Shown here: in pieces, positions 52,736 to 63,163 of the stretch
Layout: each line of letters begins with the position of its first letter
How positions within the stretch are numbered: the first letter of the stretch is position 1
Assembly: GCA_033557465.1 (NCBI GenBank)
Contig: CM066040.1
Coordinates: 321,736,297-321,800,296, forward strand
Reading direction: 5' to 3'
DNA: 64,000 nt
Source: Ichthyophis bannanicus
Lineage: Eukaryota > Chordata > Amphibia > Gymnophiona > Ichthyophiidae
Made by a program: the position numbers and the translations under genes
The notes under the pieces: generated by a model
What the model was told of the DNA's origin: nothing
What the model saw: the letters and a program-made list of their open reading frames with translations, nothing else
The model's database searches: none

Positions 52736-52985
52736 GCTGATAGAGCTGATGCTGGGGGGGAGGGGGGGGCTCTGCTGGGCAAGGGGGGCTCTGCTGGGCA
52801 GGGGGGGCCCCGCAGGACACTTGATTCTGCCATTGCCATGGCGGCAGCAGCAGCAGCAGCAGCCAGTTTGTTTGTTTTTTAATCTATGGGCTGATGCAGA
52901 ATGTTGTTTGCGCGGGGCCCCTGAAACGCAGGGCCCTGTGCAAACAACATTCTTGCTCAATGGACAGGCTGGGGAACCCTAGAAA
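52736..52985. repeat. GC-rich block with CAG run and hairpin
   Basis: Repeated GGGGGGCTCTGCTGGGCA units at 52,752-52,810, a CAG trinucleotide run at about 52,846-52,865, and a hairpin with arms 52,899-52,922 (GAATGTTGTTTGCGCGGGGC) and 52,930-52,952 (GCCCTGTGCAAACAACATTC). No coding match. Confidence 0.65.
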
Positions 52986-53352
52986 AGCCACTGCACTTAA
53001 GTCACAGCATTTAATCCTGGAGCCATACCTGGCCACCTGCACTGAATATCCAGGTTGGTCAAATAGCAGCAAAGCTAACCGGGCAGCGATAATATTCAGC
53101 CCCTGTTTGGTTAGCTTTTGCATCGAAAGTTAGTCCAGCCTTTAAGGTGCCTAACTTTCGCTGCTTAGAGATAAATGGGCAGCGGCTGCCCAGTTATCCT
53201 CCATTACGCCCTGAAGCTAGCCAGCTAGTACATGGGCATTCAGTGTGGCATCCACAGATATTCAGCGGCATTTCCTGTGTTAGTGCTGCTGAACATCCCG
53301 ATCATTGCAGATCTGCTAACCATATTAATCGCTTTGAATATTGGGCCCCACA
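52986..53352. mobile_element. MITE-like element, GATATTCA family
   Basis: Contains CACTGAATATCCAGGTTGG, GATAATATTCAGCCCC, CAGATATTCAGCGGC and ends TTGAATATTGGGCCCC. Self-complementary phrases relate it to 15.6 and 53.75 kb. The left end is uncertain. Confidence 0.55.
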
Positions 53353-53394
53353 TTTTCAAAAGCACATATGCTATTTTAGTAAATAATGACGTCA

Positions 53395-53560
53395 ATGAAA
53401 AGACGGCTGATAAAGACCAGTATGACCCATCTAGTCTGCCCAGGGAGGTGGCTAGAGTTGTATCTGTCATTCCATGCAGGCTACTCCCCTTCGGGTCTTT
53501 GTTTAGGGTTTATCCTCCACAAAACAGCAGGTGTAAAGCATGCACATGCTTTTGGTGTTT
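53395..53560 (-). mobile_element. CR1 LINE 3' UTR fragment
   Basis: Plus-strand GATAAAGACCAGTATGACCC, then ATCTAGTCTGCCCAGGGAGG and TTTGTTTAGGGTTTATCC, as at 3,600-3,680. No coding sequence. Confidence 0.7.
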
Positions 53561-53748
53561 ATACATTGCCTAGTTTCCCACTGAAAATCAGAACGGAGCA
53601 CATGCACTGTGGAATTGCATCTGATATATGACATTTCCTCAAAAAGCAAAACTAAGCAGGTCACAACAACAAATGCAGTAACAGGATTTAACAGTTGCAG
53701 AATTTCAAATCCTTCTTGCACAGATCTGGATCCTGTTTAAAATCATTG
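53561..53748. other. Unassigned spacer
   Basis: No recognised content. Confidence 0.2.
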
Positions 53749-54208
53749 GGGGAGATATTCAGCAGTGGCGTGTAGCCGATCTAATGTGGCTAGCCGCGAT
53801 CACTGAACTCTAAACACGGATACTCAATGCCAGGACCATATCTGGGCCCCAGCATTGAATGTGCAGGTTGGTTGGATTGCCAGCAAGCTACCCGGGCAAC
53901 GGCGATATTCAGCCACTTCCCAGTTAGCCACAGCAGCGAATGTTAGGCCACTGTGCCTGGCATTCACCATGTGTCAGTAACTGGGCAGGAGCTCAATATC
54001 GCTGCTGCCTGGTTATCGACAGGTGCCACCCCGGAATACCCCCATCACATCCCAATGCTAAGCAGTTGGTATCGGGGCATGTGGGGACGGCTCCTGCCGA
54101 TATAATCACAGCACTAAGCGTTTTAGAGCTGTTGGACATCCCGTTTAGTGCTGCTGGATATCTTGCTGAGTAGCACTGAATGCCTTTGAAAATCTCCCCC
54201 CCCCCCAA
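53749..54208. mobile_element. MITE-like element, GATATTCA family, with terminal repeats
   Basis: Left end GGGGGAGATATTCAGCAG; right end CCTTTGAAAATCTCCCCC, close to its reverse complement. Interior phrases GCGATATTCAGCCAC, CAATATCGCTGC and GCTGGATATCTTGC recur in both orientations. About 460 bp, non-coding. The right terminal end blends into the GATTTTCA family, so the two families may share ancestry. Confidence 0.65.
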
Positions 54209-55239
54209 AGAGATGCATATGCCAGGAGAGGGCTTTGAACTCCCATTGTTGAGGCCTACGAGCAAGTTTGTTTTTCAAGGTAGGCGAAGGACGCAAATTA
54301 GCCCTGTATACAAATAATTTGGCTCAACATTCACTCACACTGGCTAGGTTAACTACCGTGGCCCGCAAGCTAAAACTCTGTTCTAGGATTACCAACTGGC
54401 TCCATGTCGTCAGGGAAAAGCTCAGCCAGTCATGGTTCTACCCTCTTTGCAAATATAGACTTGTAGTTTCAAATTTTTAAGGAAAGCAGGAAGCACAAGT
54501 GTGCATAAAAAATAATGTAAAACTACAAAAGACAGCCTTTCGAGCTGGAATGTAGTCTATTGGTAGCCGCCAGCAGCAGCTCTCTCTATGGAGTACAGAC
54601 CATGTCCTGCCCAGGCAGCACATGCATGTGGAGAGGTGTCCTTTGCCTCCAAAGGCGGGGGCTCCCATCAGAATAAAAGTCATGCCCTTTATTACTTTGT
54701 CTCACATATTTAAGAAGATTCGTAACTGCTCCTCGGATAGCTCAATTAGTAAAGTGAATATATTAGATAAAGTCTAAAAGATTAAACTATCATAGGCAGC
54801 CCATAATTTCATGAACAAGTCAGGGGAGCATATCCCTCTTATTAACTCTATAACAAATGTGATGAAAATCTTCAAACAGAATGTTAATGCAATGTTACGT
54901 GTAATTTTCCCAGGCGATTTTCTGCTGAAATATTTCTTTATTAATAGTAATTGAGGATATAAATTATGAATGAAGCGATTTTCTCCTTTCACTGGGACAG
55001 ATGTACTAATGGCTATAAGTCTTTCTAATCATTTTTTGGAGAGTGGCTGCATGAGGGTCGTCGGGAGGAGTATGCGGATGAACGGAGGAAAGAGAATAGC
55101 TTGCTGCTTTAAAAAAAAAGAAAGAGTGAAAAAAAAGAAAAGATAAACCCTGTGAAGGATTCCTGTTATTTTGTTTAAAAACAGGAACAATTTGCTCCCT
55201 GGATTCAAAAGGAAAATGTCTGGAAAGTATTTTTATGAC
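54209..55239. other. Unassigned stretch
   Basis: No coding similarity. An A/G-rich low-complexity run occurs at 55,109-55,145. The rest is AT-rich and unremarkable. Confidence 0.3.
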
Positions 55240-56024
55240 CAGTAAAACAACTACTACTATTACTACTGATCATTTAAATAGTGCTACAAGGCATACGCAG
55301 CGCTGTAGATATAGATGTAAGACACAGTATCTGCTCATCAGAGCTTACAATCTGGTCAAGACAGACAATACAACAGCTGAAGACAAGGATACATCTAGGG
55401 GTAAGGTAACACATAGGAGACTAAGTAGATCAGGATCCAAAAGCAGCCTCGAAGAGGTGAGATTTTAGCCTGGATTTGTAAAGGGCCAGAGATGAAGCCT
55501 GACGCACAGACTCAGGTAGTTTGTTCCAGGCATAAAGAGTGGCAAGGTAAAAGGAACAAAATCTGGAGTTGGCAATAGAAGAGAAGGGCACAGATAGAGG
55601 GGATCTACCAGAAAAGCGGAGTTCCCGAAGAGGAGTGTAGGGCGAGATAAGAGAGGAAAAGTAGTGAGGAGCAGCAGAATGAATGCACTTATAGGTCAAG
55701 TTTGAACTGGATACGGAAACGAATAGGGAGCCAGTGAAGCAACTTGAGAAGGGGTTATATGAACATATCAAAGCTGATGGAAGATTAGTCGCGCAGCTAA
55801 ATTTTGAACACATTGAAAGGGAGCAAGATGATTCAGAGGGAGACCAGCAAGGAGGTGGTTAAGGTATTATAAACACGAGGTGACTAAAGAGTGGATAAGT
55901 ATCTTAGTAGTGTGTTCAGAAAGAAAGGGGTGAATTTTGCTGATGTTATAGAGAAAGAAACAACAGGTTTTAGATATCAGTTGGATGTATGTGGAAAAGG
56001 AAAGGGAGGAGTCAAAGACGACCC
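55240..56024 (-). mobile_element. L2 LINE 3' portion
   Basis: The minus-strand frame 55,813-55,430 reads YKCIHSAAPHYFSSLISPYT, then LYAWNKLPESVRQASSLALY and KSRLKSHLFEAAFGS, the L2 C-terminus with its stop. The upstream part (55,814-56,024) matches 18,455-18,600 of the 17.8-kb L2. The 3' UTR extends to about 55,240. Confidence 0.8.
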
Positions 56025-56195
56025 CAAGAGATCAGGGTTCGATTCCCACTGGCCTGTTTGTGACCTTGAGCAAGTCACTTTACCCTCCAATGTCTCAGAG
56101 GAAAAGGCTTGGCAATCTACTTCTGGTCATACCTTGTCAAGAAAACCAGGAGCTGCTGGGTCTCTTGGAATCAGCATTAACTCGAAGGCACTTAA
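56025..56195 (+). mobile_element. CORE-type SINE with RTE-like tail
   Basis: B-box GGGTTCGATTCCCACTGG, core ACCTTGAGCAAGTCACTTTA, then CCCTCCAATGTCTCAGAG. Instead of an L2 tail it ends TTGGCAATCTACTTCTGG, AAGAAAACCAGGAGCTG, GGAATCAGCATTAACTCGAA and GGCACTTAAAACAA, resembling the RTE end at 32,075-32,110 (GACTCGACAGCACTTAACAA). The tRNA-like head is truncated (no A box seen). Confidence 0.65.
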
Positions 56196-57033
56196 AACAA
56201 ATGAATTTAAGCAATATTCCATTCTTTTCCTTCTGCTTTGCTTTTCCACCAAAAACAAACTACAATCAGCTACTTTTAGGCACGGAGAAACAGTTATTTA
56301 TTCCAAGAACACAGAAAAATCCTTTATCTTAAGCCCCTCTGCATGGAATGTCACCAAGCAGTCCCTTCTCATTAATTTCTTGTTATTAATGAAGATTTTC
56401 TTTGTCTCCTTTCGGTTTATCTTGGATTATTGTCAGGCATTTTTTTTAGATTTCTATCTACAAAAGAGCAAATGATTGCTTTATAAATATTGATATCATC
56501 TCAGTGTGGGGGAAAGCTGGTTCCCTGCTGCCTGCCTCTGCACAGTCCAGAAAGTCCGCGCCTTCTGGAAAAGAGCTGTGCTCGATAGCTTTAATATCTT
56601 TGTGGCAAGAATCTTATAAGGACATGCACTTTATGACCCTGTAGAAAATGGAAGTCCACCAAGTTCAACCTGTCTCGATTATAAGAAAGAAATCCATATT
56701 CAGGGGTGACTCAAGACAATCTGCTGTCTGAGGTGAGAGATGAGATGGCACCCCCACCCCCCGCCTCAGCAGCCAAAATGGAAGGGCCTCCCCAAAGCTC
56801 TAGTCAGGAAACAGGGGGTCCCCTTACTCAGGACACTGGTCAGCTGGCTGCCCCAAGAATAGAGAAAGCAACGTATTTCCAGCCTATATAATTATTTTTA
56901 AACGTTGCAATGATGTTTAAATTCAGAAAAAAATGTAGCAGTTTAATTATGTAGCCTAAGACTCTAATATAAAACATATAGACTCCTGACACTGCACAGT
57001 GGGCCAGCATGTTATTTAATGTAAACATATAGG
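56196..57033. other. Unassigned stretch
   Basis: No coding similarity recognised. A C-rich patch lies at 56,750-56,770. Confidence 0.3.
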
Positions 57034-57675
57034 GGGTCATTCTGAACTCTGTTTAGTGGGTCTGGACATCCAGTTCAGATATCCAGACTCACTAAATGGT
57101 CAGGCAGCCTGCCAGGGATAGAGCTCCCTGTACAAACAGGCGATTTGTACACGGAGCTCTATTCACGGGAGAGAGGGGGTGGGACAGAGGCAGAGCGAGG
57201 GTGGGCGATGGGCGGAGAGCGATCCTGGACATACAGGGCCGATTTAGAGGTCAGCCCAGTACGTCTGGGGTCGACCACGGAGATGGGGGACCACAGCACT
57301 GGGCAGAGACGGAAGGTGAGGAGGTGCAGGGGGATCCCTGCAGCCATGGGAGGCCAGATCAGGGGTCAGGCTGCGGGGAAAGGACGGTGTCGCTGTTGGC
57401 TAGGGATCACGGCTCCTAAATGGAGCTGGAGCTGTGGTATCATGGGATACCATGGCACTGCGGCTCCATTCAGGAGCCTGGCTGAGTTAGCCAGGTATGT
57501 GGGCTGGGCACACGACCGATCAGAATCAGGGCCCGTCTGCACGTCCAGGCTGTAGACCCAATTCTGATCCTGCAGGCACGTCTAGCCCCCACAGGATCAG
57601 AATTGGGTCTATCTCTGTACGCCCCAATTCTGATCGGCTGTACAGGGGTTGGATGGCCAGGATGGAATCAGCCTC
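57034..57675. mobile_element. GC-rich MITE-like element
   Basis: Starts GGGGGTCATTCTGAACTC and ends near GGAATCAGCCTC (reverse complement GAGGCTGATTCC, similar to the start of the 15.0-kb element). Internal inverted pairs include GGAGCTCTATTCACGG with ATAGAGCTCCCTGTACA, and GATCAGAATTGGG with CCCAATTCTGATC (57,560-57,635). About 640 bp; the long GC-rich frames are chance. Confidence 0.6.
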
Positions 57676-57724
57676 ATACTCTGCTAAAGACAAAGGAGAT
57701 TCAATGTGATAACACACCAAGGAG

Positions 57725-57818
57725 CAAAAGGAAAAAGTGAGAACCACAGCGCAGATCATAACACCAAAATAAAGATGCTGTATAATAACTGTGCTGTGGT
57801 TCTCACTTTTTCTTTTTG
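57725..57818. repeat. Hairpin with 30-bp arms
   Basis: Left arm 57,725-57,754 starts CAAAAGGAAAAAGTGAGAAC; right arm 57,789-57,818 ends GTTCTCACTTTTTCTTTTTG. Two mismatches over 30 bp, 34-bp spacer. Confidence 0.85.
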
Positions 57819-57943
57819 AACATATAATCTACATCCAAAGAAACCCTTCTACCAACAATGGGTGCAGAGCAGAACTAAGACATTTCAATCAGAACTCAAC
57901 ATACCAAAACTAATTTCTGATTCTGGTGTCATCTCAGTAATAG

Positions 57944-58993
57944 AAATTGGTTGGGTGGGAGGCGACAAAGAGTACAAGTAAATGGAGCTCACTCTGAGGA
58001 GAAGGATGTTACCAGTGGTGTGCCCCAGGGATCTGTCCTTGGTCCGATTCTTTTTAACATCTTTGTTAGTGATATAGCGGAAGGGCTGTCGGGTAAGGTT
58101 TGCCTCTTTGCGGATGATACCAAAATCTGCAATAGAGTAGACACCCAGGAAGGTGTAGATAACATGAGGAAGGATCTAGCTAAGCTTGAAGAATGGTCTA
58201 GAATTTGGCAGCTGGGATTTAATGTTAAAAAATGTAAGGTCATGCATTTGGGCTGCAGCAATCCAAGGGAGCAATACAGTATAGGAGGTGAAGTACTTTT
58301 GTCCACTAAAGAAGAGCGGGACCTAGGTGTGGTTGTGTCTGATGATCTTAAAGTAGCTAAACAGGTAGAAAAGGTGACGGCAAAAGCTAGAAGGATGCTT
58401 GGGTGCATACGGAGAGGAATGGCTAGCAGAAAGAAGGAGGTGATAATGCCTCTGTATAAGTCTTTGGTGCGACCTCATTTGGAGTATAGTGTGCAATTCT
58501 GGAGACCGCACCTTCAAAAGGATGTGAACAGGATGGAGTCGGTGCAGAGGGTTGCTACTAAAATGATTAATGGGCTTCATTATAAAGCATATGAGGACAG
58601 ACTTAAGGATCTTAATATGTACACCTTAGAGGAAAGGCGGGATAGAGGTGATATGATTGAGATGTTTAAATACCTCCGTGGCATAAATGTTCAGGGAGAG
58701 AGCCTCTTTCAATTGAAAGCAAGTTCTGCTACGAGGGGGCATGGGATGAGGGTGAAGGGAGATAGATTCAGGAGTGATATGCGGAAATATTTCTTTACGG
58801 AAAGAGTAGTGGATCCATGGAATAGTCTCCCAGTGGAGGTGGTAGAGATGAGGACAGTAACTGAATTCAAAAAAGCATGGGACCAACACAGAGGATCTCT
58901 AAAGGTAAAAAGTGGACTGTTGTAGTTGTTGATATGGAAGGACAGACTAGATGGGCCTTGTGGTCTTTTTCTCTCATCATGTTTCTATGTTTC
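57944..58993 (+). mobile_element. CR1 LINE, 5'-truncated, well preserved, with TAATAG flanks
   Basis: Same subfamily as the 3.9-7.4 kb element. Starts just after RT motif A and ends ATGTTTCTATGTTTC. TAATAG flanks both sides (57,938-57,943 and 58,994-58,999), a possible 6-bp target duplication; the last TA could also be part of the element end. Confidence 0.88.
57951..58925 (+). pseudogene. CR1 RT C-terminal part, 324-codon uninterrupted frame
   Basis: Reads GRRQRVQVNGAHSEEKDVTS, then GVPQGSVLGPILFNIFVSDI, catalytic FADDTKICN, the thumb KKCKVMHLGCSNPREQYSIG, DLKVAKQVEKVTAKARRM, VRPHLEYSVQFWRPHLQ, and a C-terminus RTVTEFKKAWDQHRGSLKVK ending normally. There is no internal stop, so it is a recent truncated insertion. 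It lacks the endonuclease and motif A, so it cannot act alone. It serves as a reference for the older copy at 5.4-6.8 kb. Confidence 0.9.
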
Positions 58994-58999
58994 TAATAG

Positions 59000-60229
59000 C
59001 AATATAAACCCTCTCCAGTACTGGGCATATTGTGAAGTAATACAAAACCTTACAAAAATTACTTGTGACCTATAGAGAAAATCTACCATATGATAACACA
59101 TCAACTTTTAAAATTCACATAAGGGACCTATTTAGAAAAGAGGAGCGCCGTAAATATTGAACATTCATAGAATATCCATAAACCTTTTCAGAAAACCGAG
59201 CAAGACAGACTACTAGCTATCCTGACATAGAAACTCCATGCTAACAGAATATCTACCTCAGTGGCATAGCTAGGACTGATTTCCTGGGGGGGTCTGAGGT
59301 TAACATGGGTAGGTGCAAAGCAATGTGAATGTTGATACTGTCTCCAGTTACCCTCATTCAGCTGTTCTATTGCTGCTGATTTGGTGGCTCTCATGCCAGA
59401 ATAGAAGAGCCACGGCCCACCCAAGCCCACCTTGGCTCCACCCTTGCATTCACTCTAGGGAAATAGAAAGAGATTCATGTGCCCATGTACTGTGCAATAT
59501 AAGGACAGAACATCTGAATCCCAAGGACTGACAAATTAAATTCACTAAACCGAAAATAAAATCCATTTTTCTATCTTTATTAACCAGACATTTTATTCTC
59601 TAATCATGTTGATCTCAGTCTCTGGTTTCTGCTTTCCTCTGTCTTATCTTAACTTGCTTTCTAGGGACTCTGGCCCATCTACCACTTCTCTCCCCTTCTG
59701 GTTTGTTTTTTCACTTCCTTACATCTCTTCCATTTAACTTTTTCTTTCAGATTTCTTCCATTTAACTTTTTCTTTCAGATTTCTTCAATTTATTTTTCTC
59801 TCTATAAACTCAGATTTTACTACTCTTTTTACTGTCCAGTCCTCAATCCCCCCCTCTTGTTACTGCATCTACAACCTTTCAACACAGACCTCTCATTCAC
59901 CGTCTCTCGTTCCCAAGCCTCCTGGTCCTCAGTCTTTAACTCTTGCCTTTCTTTTCTCCTCCTCCCGCTTCCGGCATCTGTCCAGGGCTGGTCCCAGAGC
60001 TGGTTCAAGGTGTTGACACCCTAAGCAAACGTTAAGCCTTTTTGTTCCCTCTCCCCCCTACACCCTGGCTGTCAAAATCTGTTGGTTAGCTTTCAATTCC
60101 CTGCTCTTTGCCACCCTGCATTAGCTGCTACTTAGCTTGCCTAATGGTTGGCGTGGCCCTACATCTGTCCCCTATCCAATAGCTCTCTCCTCTCTTCCTC
60201 CATCCAGCACCTTATCTCCTTTTTCTCAT
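59000..60229. other. Unassigned, becoming pyrimidine-rich
   Basis: 59,000-59,560 has no recognised content. 59,560-60,229 is increasingly C/T-rich, with a 30-bp direct repeat at about 59,738-59,785 (TTTCTTTCAGATTTCTTC with CATTTAACTT repeated). Confidence 0.4.
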
Positions 60230-61105
60230 CCCACTATGTCCACATTTCCCCCCTTTCTCTATTCCTCTACCCATGTCCAGTATATCTGTCTTTCTCTCCT
60301 TTCCCTTGTGTCCAGCATTCTACAACTTCCTCTCCTTATCCCTTCCCATCTAGAATTTCCCTTTCCCTTATGGCCAGCATCTCTCTTTCCCTCCCCATGT
60401 CCAAAATCTCTCCTTTCTCTTCCACCCCCAGTCCAAGCATTTCCACTAACTCCCCTCCATGCCCAGCATCTGCCCACCACACCCCCATATCCAGATCTAT
60501 CTTTTCTTCCCTATCACACTCCCACATGCCCAGCATCTGCCCTTTCTCCATTATCTCTGCCCTATGCCTAGAATCTACCCCTTCTTCCCTACCTTCACCC
60601 CATGTCCAGCATTCCTCCAGAATCTACTCTCAATCCCCCTATGCCCCCCCCCCTTGTCCAGCATCTGTTCCTACCCCATCTCATATCCACCAATTGTCCT
60701 CTATCACCCCTATCTCCACCCTGTGGCCACCATCAGCCCCCCACCTCTGACCACCATCTTCCCTCTGTCCCCCTCAGCCCATGTCCAGCATCTGCCCTTT
60801 CTCCAGTATCTCTGCCTCATTCCAGCATCTTTTCTCCATCCCCCTATTCCCCCATCCCATATCCAGCATCTTCTGTCTACCCATATACCATGCCCACCAT
60901 CTGTCCTCCACCTCCCCCACCATGTGGCCAGCATCTTCCCTCTGCCCCCCCCCCCACTCCAGAGCCAGCATCTGTCCCCCACCCCCATTCCGTTGTTAGC
61001 ATCTACCCTCCATCCCCCTGTATACTCCTGGAATGTCCAACATCTGCCTTCTGTCCCATCCCATATCCACCACCTGTCCTCCATCTCCCCCCCCCCTACC
61101 ACCAA
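60230..61105 (+). repeat. Pyrimidine-rich degenerate minisatellite, about two dozen units
   Basis: Imperfect units of about 25-45 bp built on CCATGTCCAGCATCTGCCCT or CCATATCCACCATCTGTCCT, each followed by a C/T-only run. Purines are rare on this strand, so long frames occur on both strands (for example a 240-codon frame at 60,459-61,181) but are artefacts of composition. Confidence 0.85.
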
Positions 61106-61479
61106 TGGTAGAGCAGCCCCTATCCATAATTATATATTAAAGTTTGATGCTTTGCACAAATTTTCAGTATTAAGCATCTAACTTAGGAACTGTGAAACCC
61201 AATTTTGTATAAGCCAGTTAGAACAGAAAAGGGACATCCACGTTGGGGTGTTCACAATTTGCATCATATTTACAAAAAGCTCTATGAATATGGAAACTTC
61301 TGTAAAATACAACTAAGGCCACATGAAAAAATGAATGTATTTGGAGGTGCATAGAGTGGAAGCCATATTACAAAATAACATGTTCAAAAAAAGGATGGCT
61401 TCATTTGAGGCTTTCTGCATAAGTGCTGGATTTGCAAAACTGCATATCTAACGGGAGTCAAGTAAAGCATAGTTTCTCA
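61106..61479. other. Unassigned spacer
   Basis: AT-rich, no recognised content up to the DIRS end. Confidence 0.25.
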
Positions 61480-61484
61480 CCCAT

Positions 61485-61810
61485 AACAGGTGATCTCCAG
61501 GAACAGCAGAAATTTAGTCTTCATATATGGATGACGACGGTACCAATGGAGCCCGTGTGGGAATGCTCCCTAGCATCCAATTGGAAAACTTTTGGGAGCA
61601 CTCCACTGCACTTGTGCAACTGCCTTCCCGCCTTCCCAATTCCCTCTCTTCTGTTGAGTTTGTAGCTGAGAAAAGAGAGTAAATGAAACCCTATAACTCT
61701 TAGGGGAGGAGGGTGGGTTGTGAAGGCTAAATTCCTGCTGTTCCCAGAGATCACCTGTTACAGGTGAGTAACTACGCTATCTCCAGGAACAAGCACAAAT
61801 GCATTCTTTA
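61485..61810 (-). repeat. DIRS terminal and internal complementary repeats (copy 3)
   Basis: ATAACAGGTGATCTCCAGGA, then GCAGAAATTTAGTCTTCATA (61,484-61,527); reverse complement GAAGGCTAAATTCCTGCTGT, then AGAGATCACCTGTTACAGG (61,721-61,765); direct copy TCTCCAGGAACAAGCACAAA with ACATATGGGACTCCC (61,780-61,825). Same arrangement as 24,270-24,640. Confidence 0.78.
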
Positions 61811-62021
61811 CATATGGGACTCCCTAGCTCCCAGATGCCAGATGAAGCGACCTCAGAACCGGTAGAGGTTCACCTCGGAGTAGGCATGATGAGGTCATGG
61901 ATCCCACATGGATTTCTGGTATCTTCAAATTCTGGGAGGGAGGGTAGGAGTTGCATCTAAGTCTGAAAGAGGTGTTGGAGTACAGCCTGACCAAACATGG
62001 CATCTGAACGGGAGTCCTTGT

Positions 62022-62638
62022 TCAGAAAATAATGGGCAGCAAAGGTATGAACGGAAACCAAGTTTCTGCTTTGCAAATTTTGTCAATGGCTACTGAACAT
62101 AGGTTTGCCATCGAAGTAGCCATGGCATGGACATTGTGAGCAGTGACATGCTCTTCCAGAGAGAGTCCTGCTTTGTCATAAGCAAATGAAATGCAGTCCG
62201 CTATACATCTGGAGAGTGTACTCTTAGAAACAGGTAATCCCAGGTGACTGGGGTCAAATGAGATAAACAACTGCGAGTATAGGGAGGATCCACCACCAAA
62301 GCCTGTAGATCACTAATGCGTCTAGCTGAAGTGAGGGCGATTAGGAAGATTATCTTCCAAGAGAGGAACTTAAGTGAGGTTATGGCTAATGGTTCAAAGG
62401 GTGGCTTGAGAAGCTGTGCTAGAATGACATTGAGGCCCAAAGCCACCAGAGGTGGCTTAATGGGCAGTTTGGACAATAGGAGGCCTTTCATGAAACATGC
62501 TACTAGCAGATGTATGGAGATGGGCTGTCCATCCATTAGGTGGTTAGAGTCCGAAAAGGCACTGAGATGGAGTCTCATCAAGTTTGTCTTTAGACCTATC
62601 GAGAACAGGTGGAGGAGATACTGGAGGAGTAACTCCAC
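62022..62638 (-). pseudogene. DIRS tyrosine recombinase (copy 3)
   Basis: Two overlapping frames. 62,638-62,201 reads LLQYLLHLFSIGLKTNLMRL, then HLSAFSDSNHLMDGQPISIH, LLKPPFEPLAITSLKFLSWK, and SARRISDLQALVVDPPYT (the first catalytic Arg region, RRISDL). 62,270-62,022 reads FDPSHLGLPVSKSTLSRCIA, then DKAGLSLEEHVTAHNVHAMA and TSMANLCSVAIDKICKAETW. The His-x-x-Arg box is HNVH (codon 62,129-62,127), so the Arg is lost. The Tyr region follows in a shifted frame (HTFAAHYFL). Confidence 0.82.
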
Positions 62639-62686
62639 TGAATCATAAAAGGGTTTGAGATCTTTCTGAGAATACCAGCAGAGAAT

Positions 62687-63160
62687 CTATGTCATTAAAA
62701 ACATATGAATGTCTGGTGGAGGACTTTCTAGAAGCCAAAAGGATCTCTTAAATCTCTTGAGTAAGGTCAAAGCCATGTAGTAGTGAGCTGTCATCCTGGG
62801 AGAAGAGATCCGGCGCATATCCCAATCACAGAGGAAAGTCTGAGTCAGATGTAATAGCAGTGGAAACCATGGTTGCTGCGGCCAGTGAGGGGCTATGAGA
62901 ATCATGGAGCCCTTGTCGGACTGAAGCTTGAAAAGCACCTTGGGAATGAGAGGTATAGAGGATAAAGCATAAAGCAGACCCTGACCCCAGTGTAGGTTGA
63001 AGGCATCCACCTGTTGGTTGGTGAATGTTAGAGTTCTTGTGCAGAAGCGAGGAAGCTTGGCATTTTGCAGAATTGAGAACAAATCTATGTCTGGAGTTCC
63101 CCAGGTCTGGAAGATATAGGATATTGTGTCCGGATGAAGAGACTATTCATGGAGAAGAAG
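62687..63160 (-). pseudogene. DIRS methyltransferase-like region (copy 3)
   Basis: The frame 63,082-62,687 reads NAKLPRFCTRTLTFTNQQVD, then AFNLHWGQGLLYALSSIPLI, PKVLFKLQSDKGSMILIAPH and WPQQPWFPLLLHLTQT. The PHWPQQPW motif is the best preserved of the three DIRS copies. A WGTPDIDLFSILQNAK-like segment precedes it in another frame. Confidence 0.78.
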
Positions 63161-63163
63161 GAA

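Noticed and set aside
52838..52866. CAG repeat as a coding polyglutamine tract
   Set aside because: The run is short, lies in a GC-rich non-coding block and no supporting frame extends across it.
57096..57555. Two overlapping frames of 107 and 136 codons
   Set aside because: They lie in a GC-rich self-complementary repeat where stops are rare by composition; no motif is recognised.
60148..61181. Long frames (200, 169 and 240 codons) in the pyrimidine-rich region
   Set aside because: They overlap in three frames and on both strands and consist of Pro/Ser/Leu/His codons forced by the repeat composition; no domain is visible.
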